Source: Chersky-840 sp963764205 (GTDB lineage Bacteria; Actinomycetota; Acidimicrobiia; Acidimicrobiales; UBA8190). From it: a DNA stretch of 64,000 nt. This document shows, one piece after another, positions 33,140 to 42,726 of the stretch; the stretch's first letter is position 1; each line of letters begins with the position of its first letter. The notes below the pieces were generated by a model. That model was not told where the DNA came from and searched no databases. It saw nothing but the letters and a program-made list of their open reading frames with translations. The stretch covers positions 496,001 to 560,000 of the forward strand of contig CAVXRN010000006.1 of NCBI GenBank assembly GCA_963764205.1, given 5' to 3'. A program made the position numbers and the translations under genes.

Positions 33140-34513
33140 TCAGTCGAGCAGGTTGCCGGGACCGAGGATGCCGTGGGGGTCGAAGGCGCGCTTGACGGCC
33201 CGCATGAGCTCGACCTTCACGGGGTCCTCCAACTCGAGGAAGTACTTCTTCTTCTCTGTGCCGATGCCGTGCTCGCCCGAGATGGCGCCTCCCAGGTCCA
33301 GGCCGGCCCGGAAGACCGCCCGTAGCACCTCGGCCCGTTGGGCGGGGTCGGGCTGGAACACCGACAGATGGACGTTGCCGTCGCCCACGTGACCGCACCC
33401 GGTGACGAGCGCACCGTGCTCCTTGGCCACCTCGGCCACCGCCGCCATGTAGCGCGGGATGGCGGCGCGGGGCACCACGACGTCGATGACGTCGTCGACG
33501 CCGTGGGCCTTGGCCACGAAGAACGCCTTCTCCCGGGCGCTGATGATCTGCGTGGCGGCGTGCGGCGGCAGCACGTACACGTCCATGGCGCCGAGCTCGT
33601 CGAGCAGCTCGCCCAGGACCGTCACGTCGTCGTCGAGGCGGTCCGCGTGGGTGCTCTCGAGCACGATGACGAGGTAGGCGAGCGCCGCCTCGCGCACCGG
33701 CTCGGGGATGCCGAGGTCCAGGCCCACATGGGCGGTGATGGCAGCCATGGTGATCAGGTCGACGTACTCGAGGATGAGCGGCCCGATCCCGCTCGCCACG
33801 ATGCGGGGCACGGCCGCGGTGACCTCGTCGAGGGTGGTGAACGGGGCGAGGACCGTGGCGGAATGCGGGAGCCGGGGGTGGAGCTTGAGCGTCACCTCGG
33901 TCACGAGCGCCAGGGTGCCCTCGGAGCCGATCAGCAACTGGGTGAGGTCGTAGCCGGTCGAGGTCTTCACGAACTTGCCGCCGGTGCGGATCACCCTCCC
34001 GTCGGCGAGCACGGCCTCGAGCCCGAGCACATGATGGCGCGTCACCCCGTACTTGACGGCCCGCATCCCACCCGCGTTGGTGGCCACGTTGCCCCCGAGC
34101 GACGCGCTGGACTCGCCCGGGAACACGGGGTAGACGAGCCCGTGCTCGGCCAGGGCACCGTTGAGCTCCTCCAGGGTGAGGCCGGGCTGGACCACCGCCA
34201 CGTGGTTGTCGAGGTCGATCTCGAGGATCTCGTCCATCCGCTCGAAGGAGACGAGGATCCCGTCGCCGGGCGAGATGGCCGCGCCCGAGAGCCCGGTCCC
34301 GCTGCCGCGCGCCGTCACCGGGAGGTGGAGCTCGTCCGCCACCTCGAGCACGGCGGAGACCTCCCCGGTGGACCCCGGGCGCACCACCGCCAGGGGGAGC
34401 CCGGGCGTGGCGGTGAGCGCCTCGTCGTGGGTGTAGTCGAGCGAGATGTCGCCGCCCACGAGGACGTTGCCCGCACCCACGATCTCGGCGAGCAACTCGA
34501 CGATCTCGGCCAC
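33140..34513 (-). CDS. FAD-linked 2-hydroxy-acid dehydrogenase, GlcD/D-lactate dehydrogenase family
   Basis: This 457-residue protein has an N-terminal PCMH-type FAD domain (about 35-215; TARGSGTGLSGAAI and NVATNAGGMRAVKYG) and a C-terminal FAD-oxidase domain with CGHVGDGNVHL and SGEHGIGTEKKKYF. It should oxidise a D-2-hydroxy acid such as glycolate or D-lactate to the 2-oxo acid and pass electrons to a quinone or cytochrome. Partner subunits GlcE and GlcF are absent here, so it probably acts alone. The start is GTG 34513. It heads the minus-strand operon with the ThDP enzyme and 5-oxoprolinase genes. Confidence 0.9.
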   Translation of the reverse strand: MAEIVELLAEIVGAGNVLVGGDISLDYTHDEALTATPGLPLAVVRPGSTGEVSAVLEVADELHLPVTARGSGTGLSGAAISPGDGILVSFERMDEILEIDLDNHVAVVQPGLTLEELNGALAEHGLVYPVFPGESSASLGGNVATNAGGMRAVKYGVTRHHVLGLEAVLADGRVIRTGGKFVKTSTGYDLTQLLIGSEGTLALVTEVTLKLHPRLPHSATVLAPFTTLDEVTAAVPRIVASGIGPLILEYVDLITMAAITAHVGLDLGIPEPVREAALAYLVIVLESTHADRLDDDVTVLGELLDELGAMDVYVLPPHAATQIISAREKAFFVAKAHGVDDVIDVVVPRAAIPRYMAAVAEVAKEHGALVTGCGHVGDGNVHLSVFQPDPAQRAEVLRAVFRAGLDLGGAISGEHGIGTEKKKYFLELEDPVKVELMRAVKRAFDPHGILGPGNLLD

Positions 34514-34628
34514 GGCTGCCTCCTGCTCGGTCGTGTCGTCACCCTACTGGTGCACCCGATGGCGCATTCCGGGCACCGGGGAGTGGGGTGCGCGGGCGGG
34601 GTGGCGCAAGTGGGGAAGGATCTCTTCG

Positions 34629-35816
34629 GTGAACTGGGTCGACTACGTCCTGCTCGTGATCGTGGCCCTGTCGGGCATCCACGGGCTCCGGCTCGGCGCC
34701 GCGATGCAGGTGCTGACCTTCGGCGGTCTCCTGCTGGGCCTGTTCCTCGGCGCGCTGCTCGCTCCCTCGGTGGCGAAGGTGGCGCACGGCGGCACGGCCA
34801 AGGCCCTCGTGGCCATCGTCGTCCTGATCGGCGTGGCCACGTTCGTGGGAGGCCTCGGACGGTTGCTGGGGGCGCGCTCGGGACGACTCCTGCAACAGCT
34901 GCGTCTCGGTCCGGTCGACTCGGTCTTCGGCGTGGCGGTGGCGGTGGCGGTGGCGCTCATCGTCACGTGGGTCGTGGCGACGATCCTGAACGGCAGTCAG
35001 TACTCCGGGCTCGACCGGTCCCTGCAGCAGTCGCGCATCGTGCGGGCCCTCGACGCCGTGCTTCCGCCCATCCCCACCGTCTTCGCCGGGGTCGAGCGGT
35101 TCCTCGACCAGAACGGCTTCCCCGTCGTCTTCGCCGGTCTCCCGCCCCAGACCGCGGCCCCGGTGTCGCTTCCCACCGACGCGTCGGCGCGCGCCGCGGT
35201 GCTGCGGGCCGAGGGCTCCACGGTGCAGGTGGCGGGCCAGGGATGCGGTGTCATCCAGGAAGGCTCGGGCTTCGTGGTGGCGCCGGGGCTCGTCGTCACC
35301 AACGCGCACGTCGTGGCCGGGATCTCGTCGCCCGCCGTCATCGACTCCGATGGTCGACATGCCACGACGGTGGTGCTGTTCGACCCCAGCCTCGACATCG
35401 CGGTGCTGCGGGTGCGTGGGCTCACCGACGCGAGCCTGCCCGTCGCGCCCGCGGTGGTGGCGCGCGGCACCACCGGGGTCGTCCTCGGGTATCCCGGCGG
35501 CGGCCCGCTCACGGCGCGCAAGGCCGGCGTGGCCGCCGCCTTCGAGGCGGTGGGGCTCGACATCTACGGGAGCTCGCAGACGACCCGGGAGATCTACCAA
35601 CTCGACGCCGTGGTCATGCCCGGCAACTCGGGCGGCCCCTTGGTGGCGTCGGGCGATCCGGGGCTGGCCGACGGGACCGTCATCGGCGTGGTGTTCGCAC
35701 GCTCGACCGCCAACGCGGACGTGGGGTACGCGCTCGCCATGCCCGCCGTGAGCGCGGAGGTCGCCCGCGCCCAGAGCGAGAAGCGTGCCGTGAGCACCGG
35801 CAGCTGCGTGTCGTAG
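34629..35816 (+). CDS. MarP-like membrane-anchored serine protease
   Basis: This protein has 395 residues from GTG 34629, preceded by GGAAGGAT. Four CvpA-like helices (about 5-125) anchor a trypsin-type protease domain (about 195-385) outside the membrane. The catalytic triad is complete: H227 in TNAHVV, D256 in LDIAVLRV and S334 in GNSGGPL. In Mycobacterium tuberculosis MarP protects against acid and oxidative stress by cleaving cell-wall proteins. Two cysteines (about 203 and the C-terminal SCVS) may form a disulphide as in MarP. It is divergent from the GlcD-like gene and stands alone. Confidence 0.9.
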   Translation: MNWVDYVLLVIVALSGIHGLRLGAAMQVLTFGGLLLGLFLGALLAPSVAKVAHGGTAKALVAIVVLIGVATFVGGLGRLLGARSGRLLQQLRLGPVDSVFGVAVAVAVALIVTWVVATILNGSQYSGLDRSLQQSRIVRALDAVLPPIPTVFAGVERFLDQNGFPVVFAGLPPQTAAPVSLPTDASARAAVLRAEGSTVQVAGQGCGVIQEGSGFVVAPGLVVTNAHVVAGISSPAVIDSDGRHATTVVLFDPSLDIAVLRVRGLTDASLPVAPAVVARGTTGVVLGYPGGGPLTARKAGVAAAFEAVGLDIYGSSQTTREIYQLDAVVMPGNSGGPLVASGDPGLADGTVIGVVFARSTANADVGYALAMPAVSAEVARAQSEKRAVSTGSCVS

Positions 35817-35852
35817 GTCCCGGCTCCTCCCGCCGGGGGCCCTCGACTAAGA

Positions 35853-37793
35853 ATGACCTTCGTGGCGGCACTTCGGATCGAGGACTACGGCATCATCGGC
35901 GACACGCACACCGCGGCGTTGGTGGGCCGAAACGGGTCGATCGACTGGCTGTGCCTTCCCCGGTTCGACTCCGACGCGTGCTTCGCCCATCTCCTCGGGA
36001 CCGAGAAGCACGGGTATTGGCGTATGGCGCCGGCGACCGACGACTACGAGGTCCGCCGCCGCTACCGCGGCCACACCCTCGTGCTCGAGACCGAGTTCGA
36101 GACGGCCCAGGGCGTCGCCAAGGTGGTCGACTGCATGCCCATCCGCGAGGGCCACCCTCAGGTGGTCCGGATGGTGGAAGCGGTCCGGGGCGAGGTCGCC
36201 ATGCGCATGGAGCTCGTGATCCGCTTCGGCTACGGGTCGATGGTCCCTTGGGTGCGGCGGGCCGACGGCCTGCTGTGTGCCATCGCCGGCCCCAACGCGC
36301 TGGCGTTGTGGACGCCCATAGAGACCCGAGGTGAGGATATGACGACGGTGGCCGAATTCACGGTGTCGGCCACCGAGCACATTCCCTTCGTCCTCACGTG
36401 GTATCCGTCGCACCAGGTCCCGCCGCGCCCGGTCGACGCCGGTTACGCCGTGCACGACACCCAGATGTGGTGGGAGGACTGGGCCTCCACCTGTACGTTC
36501 GAAGGGGAGTGGCGCGAGCCGGTGCTGCGCTCGCTCATCACGCTCAAGGCGCTCACGTATCAACCCACCGGTGGGATCGTGGCCGCCGCCACGACGTCGC
36601 TACCCGAGACCCTGGGCGGGGAGCGCAACTGGGACTACCGGTACTGCTGGTTGCGCGACGCCACGCTCACCCTCGAGTCGCTCATGCGGGGCGGATTCCA
36701 CGAGGAGGCCCTGGCGTGGCGCGACTGGTTGCTGCGCGCCGTGGCCGGAGACGTCACCCAGCTCCAGATCATGTACGGGCCGGCCGGTGAGCGCCGACTC
36801 GACGAATGGGAGGTGGGCTGGCTGCCGGGCTACGAGGGGTCGGCCCCGGTGCGGGTGGGCAACGCCGCCTCGGGCCAGTTCCAGCTGGACGTGTACGGCG
36901 AGGTGCTGTCCGCGTTGTACGAGGCGTGCGGGGCCGGGAGCGCGCTGAGCTCGACGGCATGGGACCTGCAGGCCTCGTTGGTCGAGTTCGTCGCCAACAA
37001 CTGGGAGCAGCCCGACGAGGGCATCTGGGAGGTGCGGGGACCACGCCGCCACTTCACGCACTCCAAGGTCATGGCGTGGGTGGCGGTCGACCGGGGAGTC
37101 CGGACGATCGAGGAATTCGGCGTCGAGGGTCCGATCGAGCGCTGGCGCGACCTGCGTGACCGCATTCATGACGAGGTGTGCACCCAGGGGTACAACCAGA
37201 GCGTGGGGGCCTTCACCCAGTACTACGGGTCCGACGCCCTCGACGCCAGCCTCCTCATGATCCCGCTCGTGGGCTTCCTGCCCGCCACCGACGAGCGGGT
37301 ACGGTCGACCATCGAGGTGATCGAGCGGGGGCTCACCGAGGACGGCTTCGTGTTGCGCTACCGCACCGAGGACACCGGCGCGGTGGACGGGCTCACCGGT
37401 CACGAGGGCGCCTTCTTGGCCTGCTCGTTCTGGATGGCAGACTGTCTCTACCTCATCGGCCGCTACGACGACGCCCACGCCATGCTCGACCGGCTGATCG
37501 CTCTGGGCAACGACCTGGGATTGCTGGCCGAGGAGTACGACGTGCACGCCTCGCGCCAGGTGGGCAATTTCCCGCAGGCCTTCTCCCACGTGTCGCTCGT
37601 CAACGCCGCCTACAACCTGTCGGGCCATCCCGGCATGGAGGAGCAGCTGCTGGCGGACGAGCGACTGCTGCGGGGTGCGGGCAGACGCTTCGGTCGGGCC
37701 GGGTCGATGCACGGGCTGGCCCGGATCACGGGCGGGCACCGGGGGATCCTCCCTGAGGCCAAGGCCAGGAACAAGAGGAGACGGGCTCAATGA
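35853..37793 (+). CDS. Glycoside hydrolase family 15 protein (trehalase/glucoamylase type)
   Basis: This protein has 646 residues from ATG 35853; GTG 35862 is possible and would suit a leaderless start behind TAAGAAT. An N-terminal beta-sandwich (about 1-230) opens with the actinobacterial signature IEDYGIIGDTHTAALVGRNG and SIDWLCLPRFDS; an (alpha/alpha)6 barrel follows. Candidate catalytic Glu residues are E393 in DEGIWEVRG and the Glu in HEGAFLACSFW. Homologues include mycobacterial trehalase, so breakdown of trehalose or an alpha-glucan is likely. A second GH15 gene lies at 48296; the two are moderately similar paralogues. No signal peptide is present. Confidence 0.9.
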   Translation: MTFVAALRIEDYGIIGDTHTAALVGRNGSIDWLCLPRFDSDACFAHLLGTEKHGYWRMAPATDDYEVRRRYRGHTLVLETEFETAQGVAKVVDCMPIREGHPQVVRMVEAVRGEVAMRMELVIRFGYGSMVPWVRRADGLLCAIAGPNALALWTPIETRGEDMTTVAEFTVSATEHIPFVLTWYPSHQVPPRPVDAGYAVHDTQMWWEDWASTCTFEGEWREPVLRSLITLKALTYQPTGGIVAAATTSLPETLGGERNWDYRYCWLRDATLTLESLMRGGFHEEALAWRDWLLRAVAGDVTQLQIMYGPAGERRLDEWEVGWLPGYEGSAPVRVGNAASGQFQLDVYGEVLSALYEACGAGSALSSTAWDLQASLVEFVANNWEQPDEGIWEVRGPRRHFTHSKVMAWVAVDRGVRTIEEFGVEGPIERWRDLRDRIHDEVCTQGYNQSVGAFTQYYGSDALDASLLMIPLVGFLPATDERVRSTIEVIERGLTEDGFVLRYRTEDTGAVDGLTGHEGAFLACSFWMADCLYLIGRYDDAHAMLDRLIALGNDLGLLAEEYDVHASRQVGNFPQAFSHVSLVNAAYNLSGHPGMEEQLLADERLLRGAGRRFGRAGSMHGLARITGGHRGILPEAKARNKRRRAQ

Positions 37794-37832
37794 AGACGCT
37801 CACGGTGCAAGGACGGTGACCGGGGTCGTTCC

Positions 37833-38756
37833 GTGAGCACGACCGAGATCGCCCCCGGGATCGTCGAGATCGACACCCTCCTCGGCGGGTGGGAGAAGGT
37901 GACGGCGGGCTACCTCGTCCACGGGGACGCGCCGGTGTTGGTGGAGACCGGCAGCCAAAGCTCGGTGCGGGTCCTGCTCGACGCCCTCGACGCCTTGGGG
38001 GTGAGCCCCGACGCCCTCGCCGGGGTGGCGGTGACCCACATCCACCTCGACCACGCCGGCGGTGTGGGCGACGTGGCCCGGGCTTTTCCCCACGCCACGG
38101 TGTACGTGCACGAGAAGGGGGCGCGCCATCTGGTCGACCCCACCCGACTCATCGACTCCGCCGCGCGCGTCTACGGGCCGCTCCTGGACTCGCTCTACGG
38201 TCGACTCGACCCCACGCCCTCGTCGCGGATCCACGTGCTGGCCGACGGCGAGGAGATCCGGGTGTCCCCCGACCGCGTCCTCACCACCGTCGACTCGCCC
38301 GGGCACGCCAAGCATCATCTGGCCCTGCACGACTCGGTCAGCGGTGTGCTCTTCGCCGGCGACGCGGTGGGCGTCCGGTTGCCCGACGCGGGGGTGTTGC
38401 GCCCGTCGACCCCCCCACCGGACTTCGACCTCGACCTGGCGGTCAACTCGTTGCACCGCTTTGCGGCGCGCCGACCCTCGGGCCTGGCGCTGGCGCACTA
38501 CGGTCTGCTGCCCGACCCCGGCGCGATCCTCGACGAAGCCGAGGAGACGCTGCGGCGCTGGGCTTCGGTGGCGGAACAGGCATGGCGCGACGGGCGCGAC
38601 ATCGCGGGTGCCCTCGAGCGCGCCTTCTCGGCCGACGTCGCGGGTGTCGACGAGGTCCATCGCGAGAAACTCGAGACGCTCAACGGCGTGCATTCCAACG
38701 CGGCCGGGTTCCGGCGCTGGCTCGACGGCCGTGCTCAGGGTGCGACCACCGAGTAG
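37833..38756 (+). CDS. MBL-fold metallo-hydrolase
   Basis: This 307-residue protein has the metallo-beta-lactamase fold with the zinc motif H69-x-H71-x-D73-H74 (THIHLDHAGG), a further His in DSPGHAKHHLAL and Asp in LFAGDAVG, then a C-terminal helical region (about 215-300) as in lactonase or glyoxalase II-like members. It probably hydrolyses an ester, lactone or thioester bond. GTG 37833 is 39 bp after the GH15 stop, but no functional link to that gene is evident. Cytoplasmic. Confidence 0.9.
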   Translation: MSTTEIAPGIVEIDTLLGGWEKVTAGYLVHGDAPVLVETGSQSSVRVLLDALDALGVSPDALAGVAVTHIHLDHAGGVGDVARAFPHATVYVHEKGARHLVDPTRLIDSAARVYGPLLDSLYGRLDPTPSSRIHVLADGEEIRVSPDRVLTTVDSPGHAKHHLALHDSVSGVLFAGDAVGVRLPDAGVLRPSTPPPDFDLDLAVNSLHRFAARRPSGLALAHYGLLPDPGAILDEAEETLRRWASVAEQAWRDGRDIAGALERAFSADVAGVDEVHREKLETLNGVHSNAAGFRRWLDGRAQGATTE

Positions 38757-38811
38757 TCGCACCCCCACCCGGCCCGAGCCCCTCACCGAGCCCTCTGGAA
38801 GACTGAGGGGC

Positions 38812-39600
38812 ATGCGCAGCATCACGACATCGGTCGACGACGTCGTCGGTGCTCTCGAGCACGACGGCTACGCGGTGGTGGAGGGCCTGCTCGGTGCCCC
38901 GGAGCTCGATGCGGCGCGCCACGACATGCGCCGCGTCCTGGCGGGGACGCCGGGCGGCCGCAACCCCTTCGAAGGCGCGCACACCAAGCGCGTCTACGCC
39001 CTGTTCGCCAAGACCCGGGCTTTCGACGGGCCCGCCACCGACCCGTTGGTCCTCGGGGTGCTCGAGCGCGTGCTCGGCCCGTGCCAACTGAGCGCCCCCA
39101 CCGGCATCGAGATCGGCCCCGGCGAGGTGGCCCAGATCCTCCATCACGACGACGCCATCTACCCGCTGCCCCGTCCCCACGCCGAGGTCGTCCTCAACAC
39201 GATGTGGGCCCTCGACGACTTCACCGAGGCCAACGGGGCGACGCGCATCATCCCCGGGAGCCATCGTCGGCCCGAGCCGCCCGACGCGCGGACCCCCACC
39301 GTGGCGGCCGAGATGCCGGCGGGCTCGGTGCTGTTCTATCTGGGCAGCGTGTGGCACGGTGGCGGCGCCAACACCACCGAGCGGTCCCGGTTGGGTGTGA
39401 TCCTCGAGTACGTCGCGGCGTGGCTGCGCCCCCAGGAGAACCACTTCCTGGCCGTGCCCCGCGACGTCGTGGCGGGGTTGCCCGATCAGCTGCAGGAGCT
39501 GCTCGGCTACAACATCTATCCGCCGTTCATGGGCTATGTCGACGGCCGCCATCCCCGCCGCTCGCTCGAGCGCGTGCCTCGCGAGCACGACGCCACCTGA
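38812..39600 (+). CDS. Phytanoyl-CoA dioxygenase (PhyH) family protein
   Basis: This 262-residue protein fits the PhyH family of Fe(II)/2-oxoglutarate oxygenases, whose members hydroxylate acyl or other small substrates. The iron facial triad is visible as HHDDAIYP (HxD, about residues 107-109) and the distal His in SVWHGGGANTTERSRLG, where the downstream Arg should bind 2-oxoglutarate. ATG 38812 follows GAGGGG. It lies 55 bp after the MBL gene and 4 bp before the enoyl-CoA hydratase, which suggests an acyl-CoA-related substrate (inference). Confidence 0.88.
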   Translation: MRSITTSVDDVVGALEHDGYAVVEGLLGAPELDAARHDMRRVLAGTPGGRNPFEGAHTKRVYALFAKTRAFDGPATDPLVLGVLERVLGPCQLSAPTGIEIGPGEVAQILHHDDAIYPLPRPHAEVVLNTMWALDDFTEANGATRIIPGSHRRPEPPDARTPTVAAEMPAGSVLFYLGSVWHGGGANTTERSRLGVILEYVAAWLRPQENHFLAVPRDVVAGLPDQLQELLGYNIYPPFMGYVDGRHPRRSLERVPREHDAT

Positions 39601-39604
39601 GCGC

Positions 39605-40381
39605 ATGGCCGACACCGTCCTGTACCAACGCAGTGGTCACGTGGCCACGATCACCTACAACCGCCCTCAGGCCCTCAACGCGGTGAACGGCGAGCTGCGG
39701 CGTGACCTCAACGCGGCCTTCGCCCGCTTCCGGGACGAAGAGGAGGCGTGGGTGGGCATCGTGACCGGCGCCGGACGCGCCTTCTGTGCCGGCGCGGACC
39801 TGCGCCACGGACAGGGGTCGACGGGCGAGTTCGCCGGCACCTTCTGGGAGAAGCCGACGCTCAACTCCTTCGAGAGCGGCTGGGAGATCCACAAGCCCGT
39901 CATCGCGGCGGTGAACGGGCACTGCCTCGGGTACGGGCTCACGCTGGTGACGTGGTGCGACTTCGTCCTCGCCAGCGACCGTGCCACCTTCGGCTACCCC
40001 GAGGTCCGCCTGGGCATCCCCGCCGTCGTGGGCGCCATCCGCCTGCCGCAGCGCATCGCGTGGGCCGACGCCATGGAGTTGCTCCTCACGGGAGAGACCG
40101 TCGACGCACAGCGGGCCAAGGCGATGGGCCTCGTGTGGCGCGTCGTCGCCCACGACGACCTTCTGGCCCAAGCCCGGCACCTGGCCGACCGACTGGTGGC
40201 CGGGGCGCCCCTGGCGCAGCGCGCCATGAAGGAGGTGGCGGGCCGGGCCCGGACCATGTCGACGCTCGAGGCCATCCGGTTCGGTGAGACCATGCGCAGC
40301 GTCGTGGCGGCCACGTCTGACGCGGCCGAAGGCATGGCGGCTGCGGCCCAGAGGCGACCGCCGACGTGGACGGGCCGCTGA
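39605..40381 (+). CDS. Enoyl-CoA hydratase/isomerase family protein
   Basis: This 258-residue crotonase-fold protein starts at ATG 39605, 4 bp after the PhyH stop, so the two are probably co-translated. The CoA-binding stretch AFCAGADLRHG and the oxyanion-hole segment NGHCLGYGLTLV are present, with one catalytic Glu in YPEVRLGIP. The first catalytic Glu of classical hydratases, in the helix after GLTL, is replaced, so it may be an isomerase-like or other crotonase variant rather than a standard beta-oxidation hydratase. Confidence 0.88.
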   Translation: MADTVLYQRSGHVATITYNRPQALNAVNGELRRDLNAAFARFRDEEEAWVGIVTGAGRAFCAGADLRHGQGSTGEFAGTFWEKPTLNSFESGWEIHKPVIAAVNGHCLGYGLTLVTWCDFVLASDRATFGYPEVRLGIPAVVGAIRLPQRIAWADAMELLLTGETVDAQRAKAMGLVWRVVAHDDLLAQARHLADRLVAGAPLAQRAMKEVAGRARTMSTLEAIRFGETMRSVVAATSDAAEGMAAAAQRRPPTWTGR

Positions 40382-40415
40382 ACCGGTTCGCTTGATCGCT
40401 GGTCGCGACCGAGGC

Positions 40416-41510
40416 TCAGTGACCGAGGCGGAAGTGCCGGAAGAACGTCCAGATGAGGTCGGTGGCGTCGATCTCGAACGTGGACGGCCCCGTGAACGCC
40501 TTCGTCGCCGCGCTCAGCGTGCTCCCCGGCCAGGCGTGGCCACCGCCCAGGACGATGTAGAACTCGACGGCGACATCGGCAGGGCAGCGGTAGGTGCGCC
40601 GGATCACGTGCGCGCTGACCATCGTGTCGGTCTCTCGCGTGCTGCAGCCGTCCTTCGCCGCCCAGGCCTTCACGTTGGCCGGATAGCCCTTGCCGTTGAG
40701 GTTCACCGGTGGCAGCGGGGTGGTGGGGAGGGGTTTGCCGCTGAACAGGTTCTTCAACAACGTGGCGTTCACGCCACCGTTGAAGTAGAGGATCGGGTCG
40801 GCGGTGCCGTGGAAGGCGATGATCGGCACGCGCCGCCCGGGATCGCACGGCGTGGAGAGCGCCACACCGGCCACCGGCGCGAAGGCGGCGAAGCGATCGG
40901 CCATGGTGCAGGCCAGCAGCGACGTGAACAACGCACCGTCGGACAGGCCCGTGGCGTAGACCCGCGACTCGTCGACGCACCGGTCGGCTTCCAACGAGGT
41001 GAGCATGGCGCGCATGAAGTCGAGGTCGTGGTTGGGGTGCGCCGCGGTGGAGGGCTCGATGTCCCACGAGACGGGGGAGCCGGTGCCCTCGGGGAACACG
41101 GCGATGAACCCGTCGGCCTGGGCCTTGGGGCCGAACTGGGTCGTGTCCGCCTCGATGGACGCCCCCTCACCGAGACCGTGGACGTCGACGACGAGGGGCA
41201 GGGGCCCGGCGCCGGGCCGGGTCGGTGGGGTGGTCAGCAGGTACCAGCGGTCGACTCCGTCGACGGTGACGTCCTGGCGCTGTCCGGCCACCGCGACCGC
41301 CGCGGTCGCCGGGCCCGCACACCCCGGCGACGGGAGCGGTGCCCCGGTATTCGGCCCGGTCGCCTCGCCGGCTGTGGTGGTGGCGGTCGAGCTCCTGGTG
41401 GTGCCGGGTGACGAGCAGGACCCGGCCAGGACCGCCACGGCCGCGAAGACAGCGATGACCGCGCCCCTGCGTGCCCCCGCCCGGCCCCCCACGCTCGAAG
41501 CTGACCACAC
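40416..41510 (-). CDS. LpqC/PHB-depolymerase-type secreted esterase, probable lipoprotein
   Basis: This protein has about 364 residues from GTG 41510 (GTG 41492 is also possible; AGGAGG upstream is too far to decide). A signal sequence ends in VLAGSCSS, a probable though imperfect lipobox, then a Thr/Pro linker. The alpha/beta-hydrolase domain (about 95-360) has the nucleophile G-L-S-D-G, acid Asp in GTADPILYF and His in GGGHAWPG, the pattern of polyhydroxybutyrate depolymerase and feruloyl-esterase relatives such as mycobacterial LpqC. It should cleave ester bonds outside the cell. Confidence 0.85.
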   Translation of the reverse strand: MWSASSVGGRAGARRGAVIAVFAAVAVLAGSCSSPGTTRSSTATTTAGEATGPNTGAPLPSPGCAGPATAAVAVAGQRQDVTVDGVDRWYLLTTPPTRPGAGPLPLVVDVHGLGEGASIEADTTQFGPKAQADGFIAVFPEGTGSPVSWDIEPSTAAHPNHDLDFMRAMLTSLEADRCVDESRVYATGLSDGALFTSLLACTMADRFAAFAPVAGVALSTPCDPGRRVPIIAFHGTADPILYFNGGVNATLLKNLFSGKPLPTTPLPPVNLNGKGYPANVKAWAAKDGCSTRETDTMVSAHVIRRTYRCPADVAVEFYIVLGGGHAWPGSTLSAATKAFTGPSTFEIDATDLIWTFFRHFRLGH

Positions 41511-41592
41511 GCCCGGCCGGGTGTCGAAACCTCCTGTGAGCAGCGCTTTCCAAGAGCCACCCTGGGATGAGACAATGTCGTGAGACTGCCAA

Positions 41593-42723
41593 GTGGCAAG
41601 TGGGGGGTGTCCGGTAGTGCGGGGTGGCGATCTGGGGGATCTCTCTACCGACGCGCGGGCGGGTCTGGCCCGGTCGACGGCCACGGTGACACGTGGTCGA
41701 ACGCCGTGGCGGGCCGCGTCCCGCTGTGCACCGGTGCTCGTGGCGCTGACCCTGTTGGCCGCGGCGTGCTCGTCGGCCCCGCCCGTCGGCGCGGTGGGAG
41801 CCACGTTGGCGGCGATGGACGGGACGATCACGCTCGACAAGGTGATCAGCCCGGCGCCGGTCGTCGCCGGCTCGACCGGTGCTCCGTACGGGCACAAGCT
41901 GGTGGCCACCGTTCTCACCGTCCATGCCCCTTCCTCCTCCTCGGCCAAATTCGCAGGCATCTACTCGGCCTCGAAGCTCGTCGACTCCAAGAAGCTGTCC
42001 CACCGCGGGCGTACCGCGGCCAAGTACACGGTGGCCGACTGCGCCTCGTACCCACCCTTCACCAGCGTCGCCGCCGGTCACTCCGCCACGGGGTGCATCG
42101 TGTTCGTGCTCTCGTACTCCGCCACTCCGGTGGAGCTGAAGATCTCGGGCAAGGCCGAAGCCAGCTGGACGATCGCGCCCACTGCGGTCCAACCCGGCAC
42201 CGGAGGGGCGGCACTCGGCACCGTGCCCGCCACGGTTCCCACCACCACCCCCGGCGCCGAGGCAATCGGGGCCACGTCGACGACCGTCGCCGGCACGACC
42301 CCGGCCGGCGGCGCGGGAACCACGACGACCGTGGCAGGTGGCACGACGACGACGACGGCGACCGGGGCGCAAGCCAGAACCGGGGGCGGCACGACGACGA
42401 CGGCCCCTGGCGGCGCGGGGACCACGACGACGAAAGCCATCGCCGTCTCGGCCCGGCACGGCCGTCACCCCGGCGCGGGCAAGGCCTCGAAGATCGCCCG
42501 CGTCGCCCCCCGGGGTGGCGCGGTGGGGACACGGGTGACGATCTCGGGCAAGAGACTGAACGACGCGAGCGAGGTCACGTTCAACGGCGTGCCCGCAACG
42601 ATCACGCACACCGCGCCCAACAAGGTGGTGGTCGTGGTCCCGTCCGGTGCCACCCAGGGGTACATCGAGGTGACCACGCCGTCAGGGACGGTGACGAGCC
42701 CCCGGGAATTCATCGTCCTCTGA
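41593..42723 (+). CDS. Lipoprotein with C-terminal IPT/TIG domain
   Basis: The longest frame gives 376 residues; the true start may be GTG 41617 (after GGGGGG) or GTG 41686, which would place the signal peptide closer to the N-terminus. A lipobox LLAAACSS marks the lipid attachment site. Residues after it form a DUF4352-like beta domain (about 75-200), followed by a low-complexity Thr/Gly/Ala linker (about 205-285) and an IPT/TIG Ig-like domain (about 290-376; RGGAVGTRVTISGKRL and GYIEVTTPSG). An exported binding or surface protein is likely. The function is unknown. Confidence 0.75.
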   Translation: MASGGCPVVRGGDLGDLSTDARAGLARSTATVTRGRTPWRAASRCAPVLVALTLLAAACSSAPPVGAVGATLAAMDGTITLDKVISPAPVVAGSTGAPYGHKLVATVLTVHAPSSSSAKFAGIYSASKLVDSKKLSHRGRTAAKYTVADCASYPPFTSVAAGHSATGCIVFVLSYSATPVELKISGKAEASWTIAPTAVQPGTGGAALGTVPATVPTTTPGAEAIGATSTTVAGTTPAGGAGTTTTVAGGTTTTTATGAQARTGGGTTTTAPGGAGTTTTKAIAVSARHGRHPGAGKASKIARVAPRGGAVGTRVTISGKRLNDASEVTFNGVPATITHTAPNKVVVVVPSGATQGYIEVTTPSGTVTSPREFIVL

Positions 42724-42726
42724 GTC

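Noticed and set aside
33338..36334. Plus-strand frame of 998 codons
   Set aside because: It crosses the GlcD-like, MarP and GH15 genes, all of which have recognised domains in other frames.
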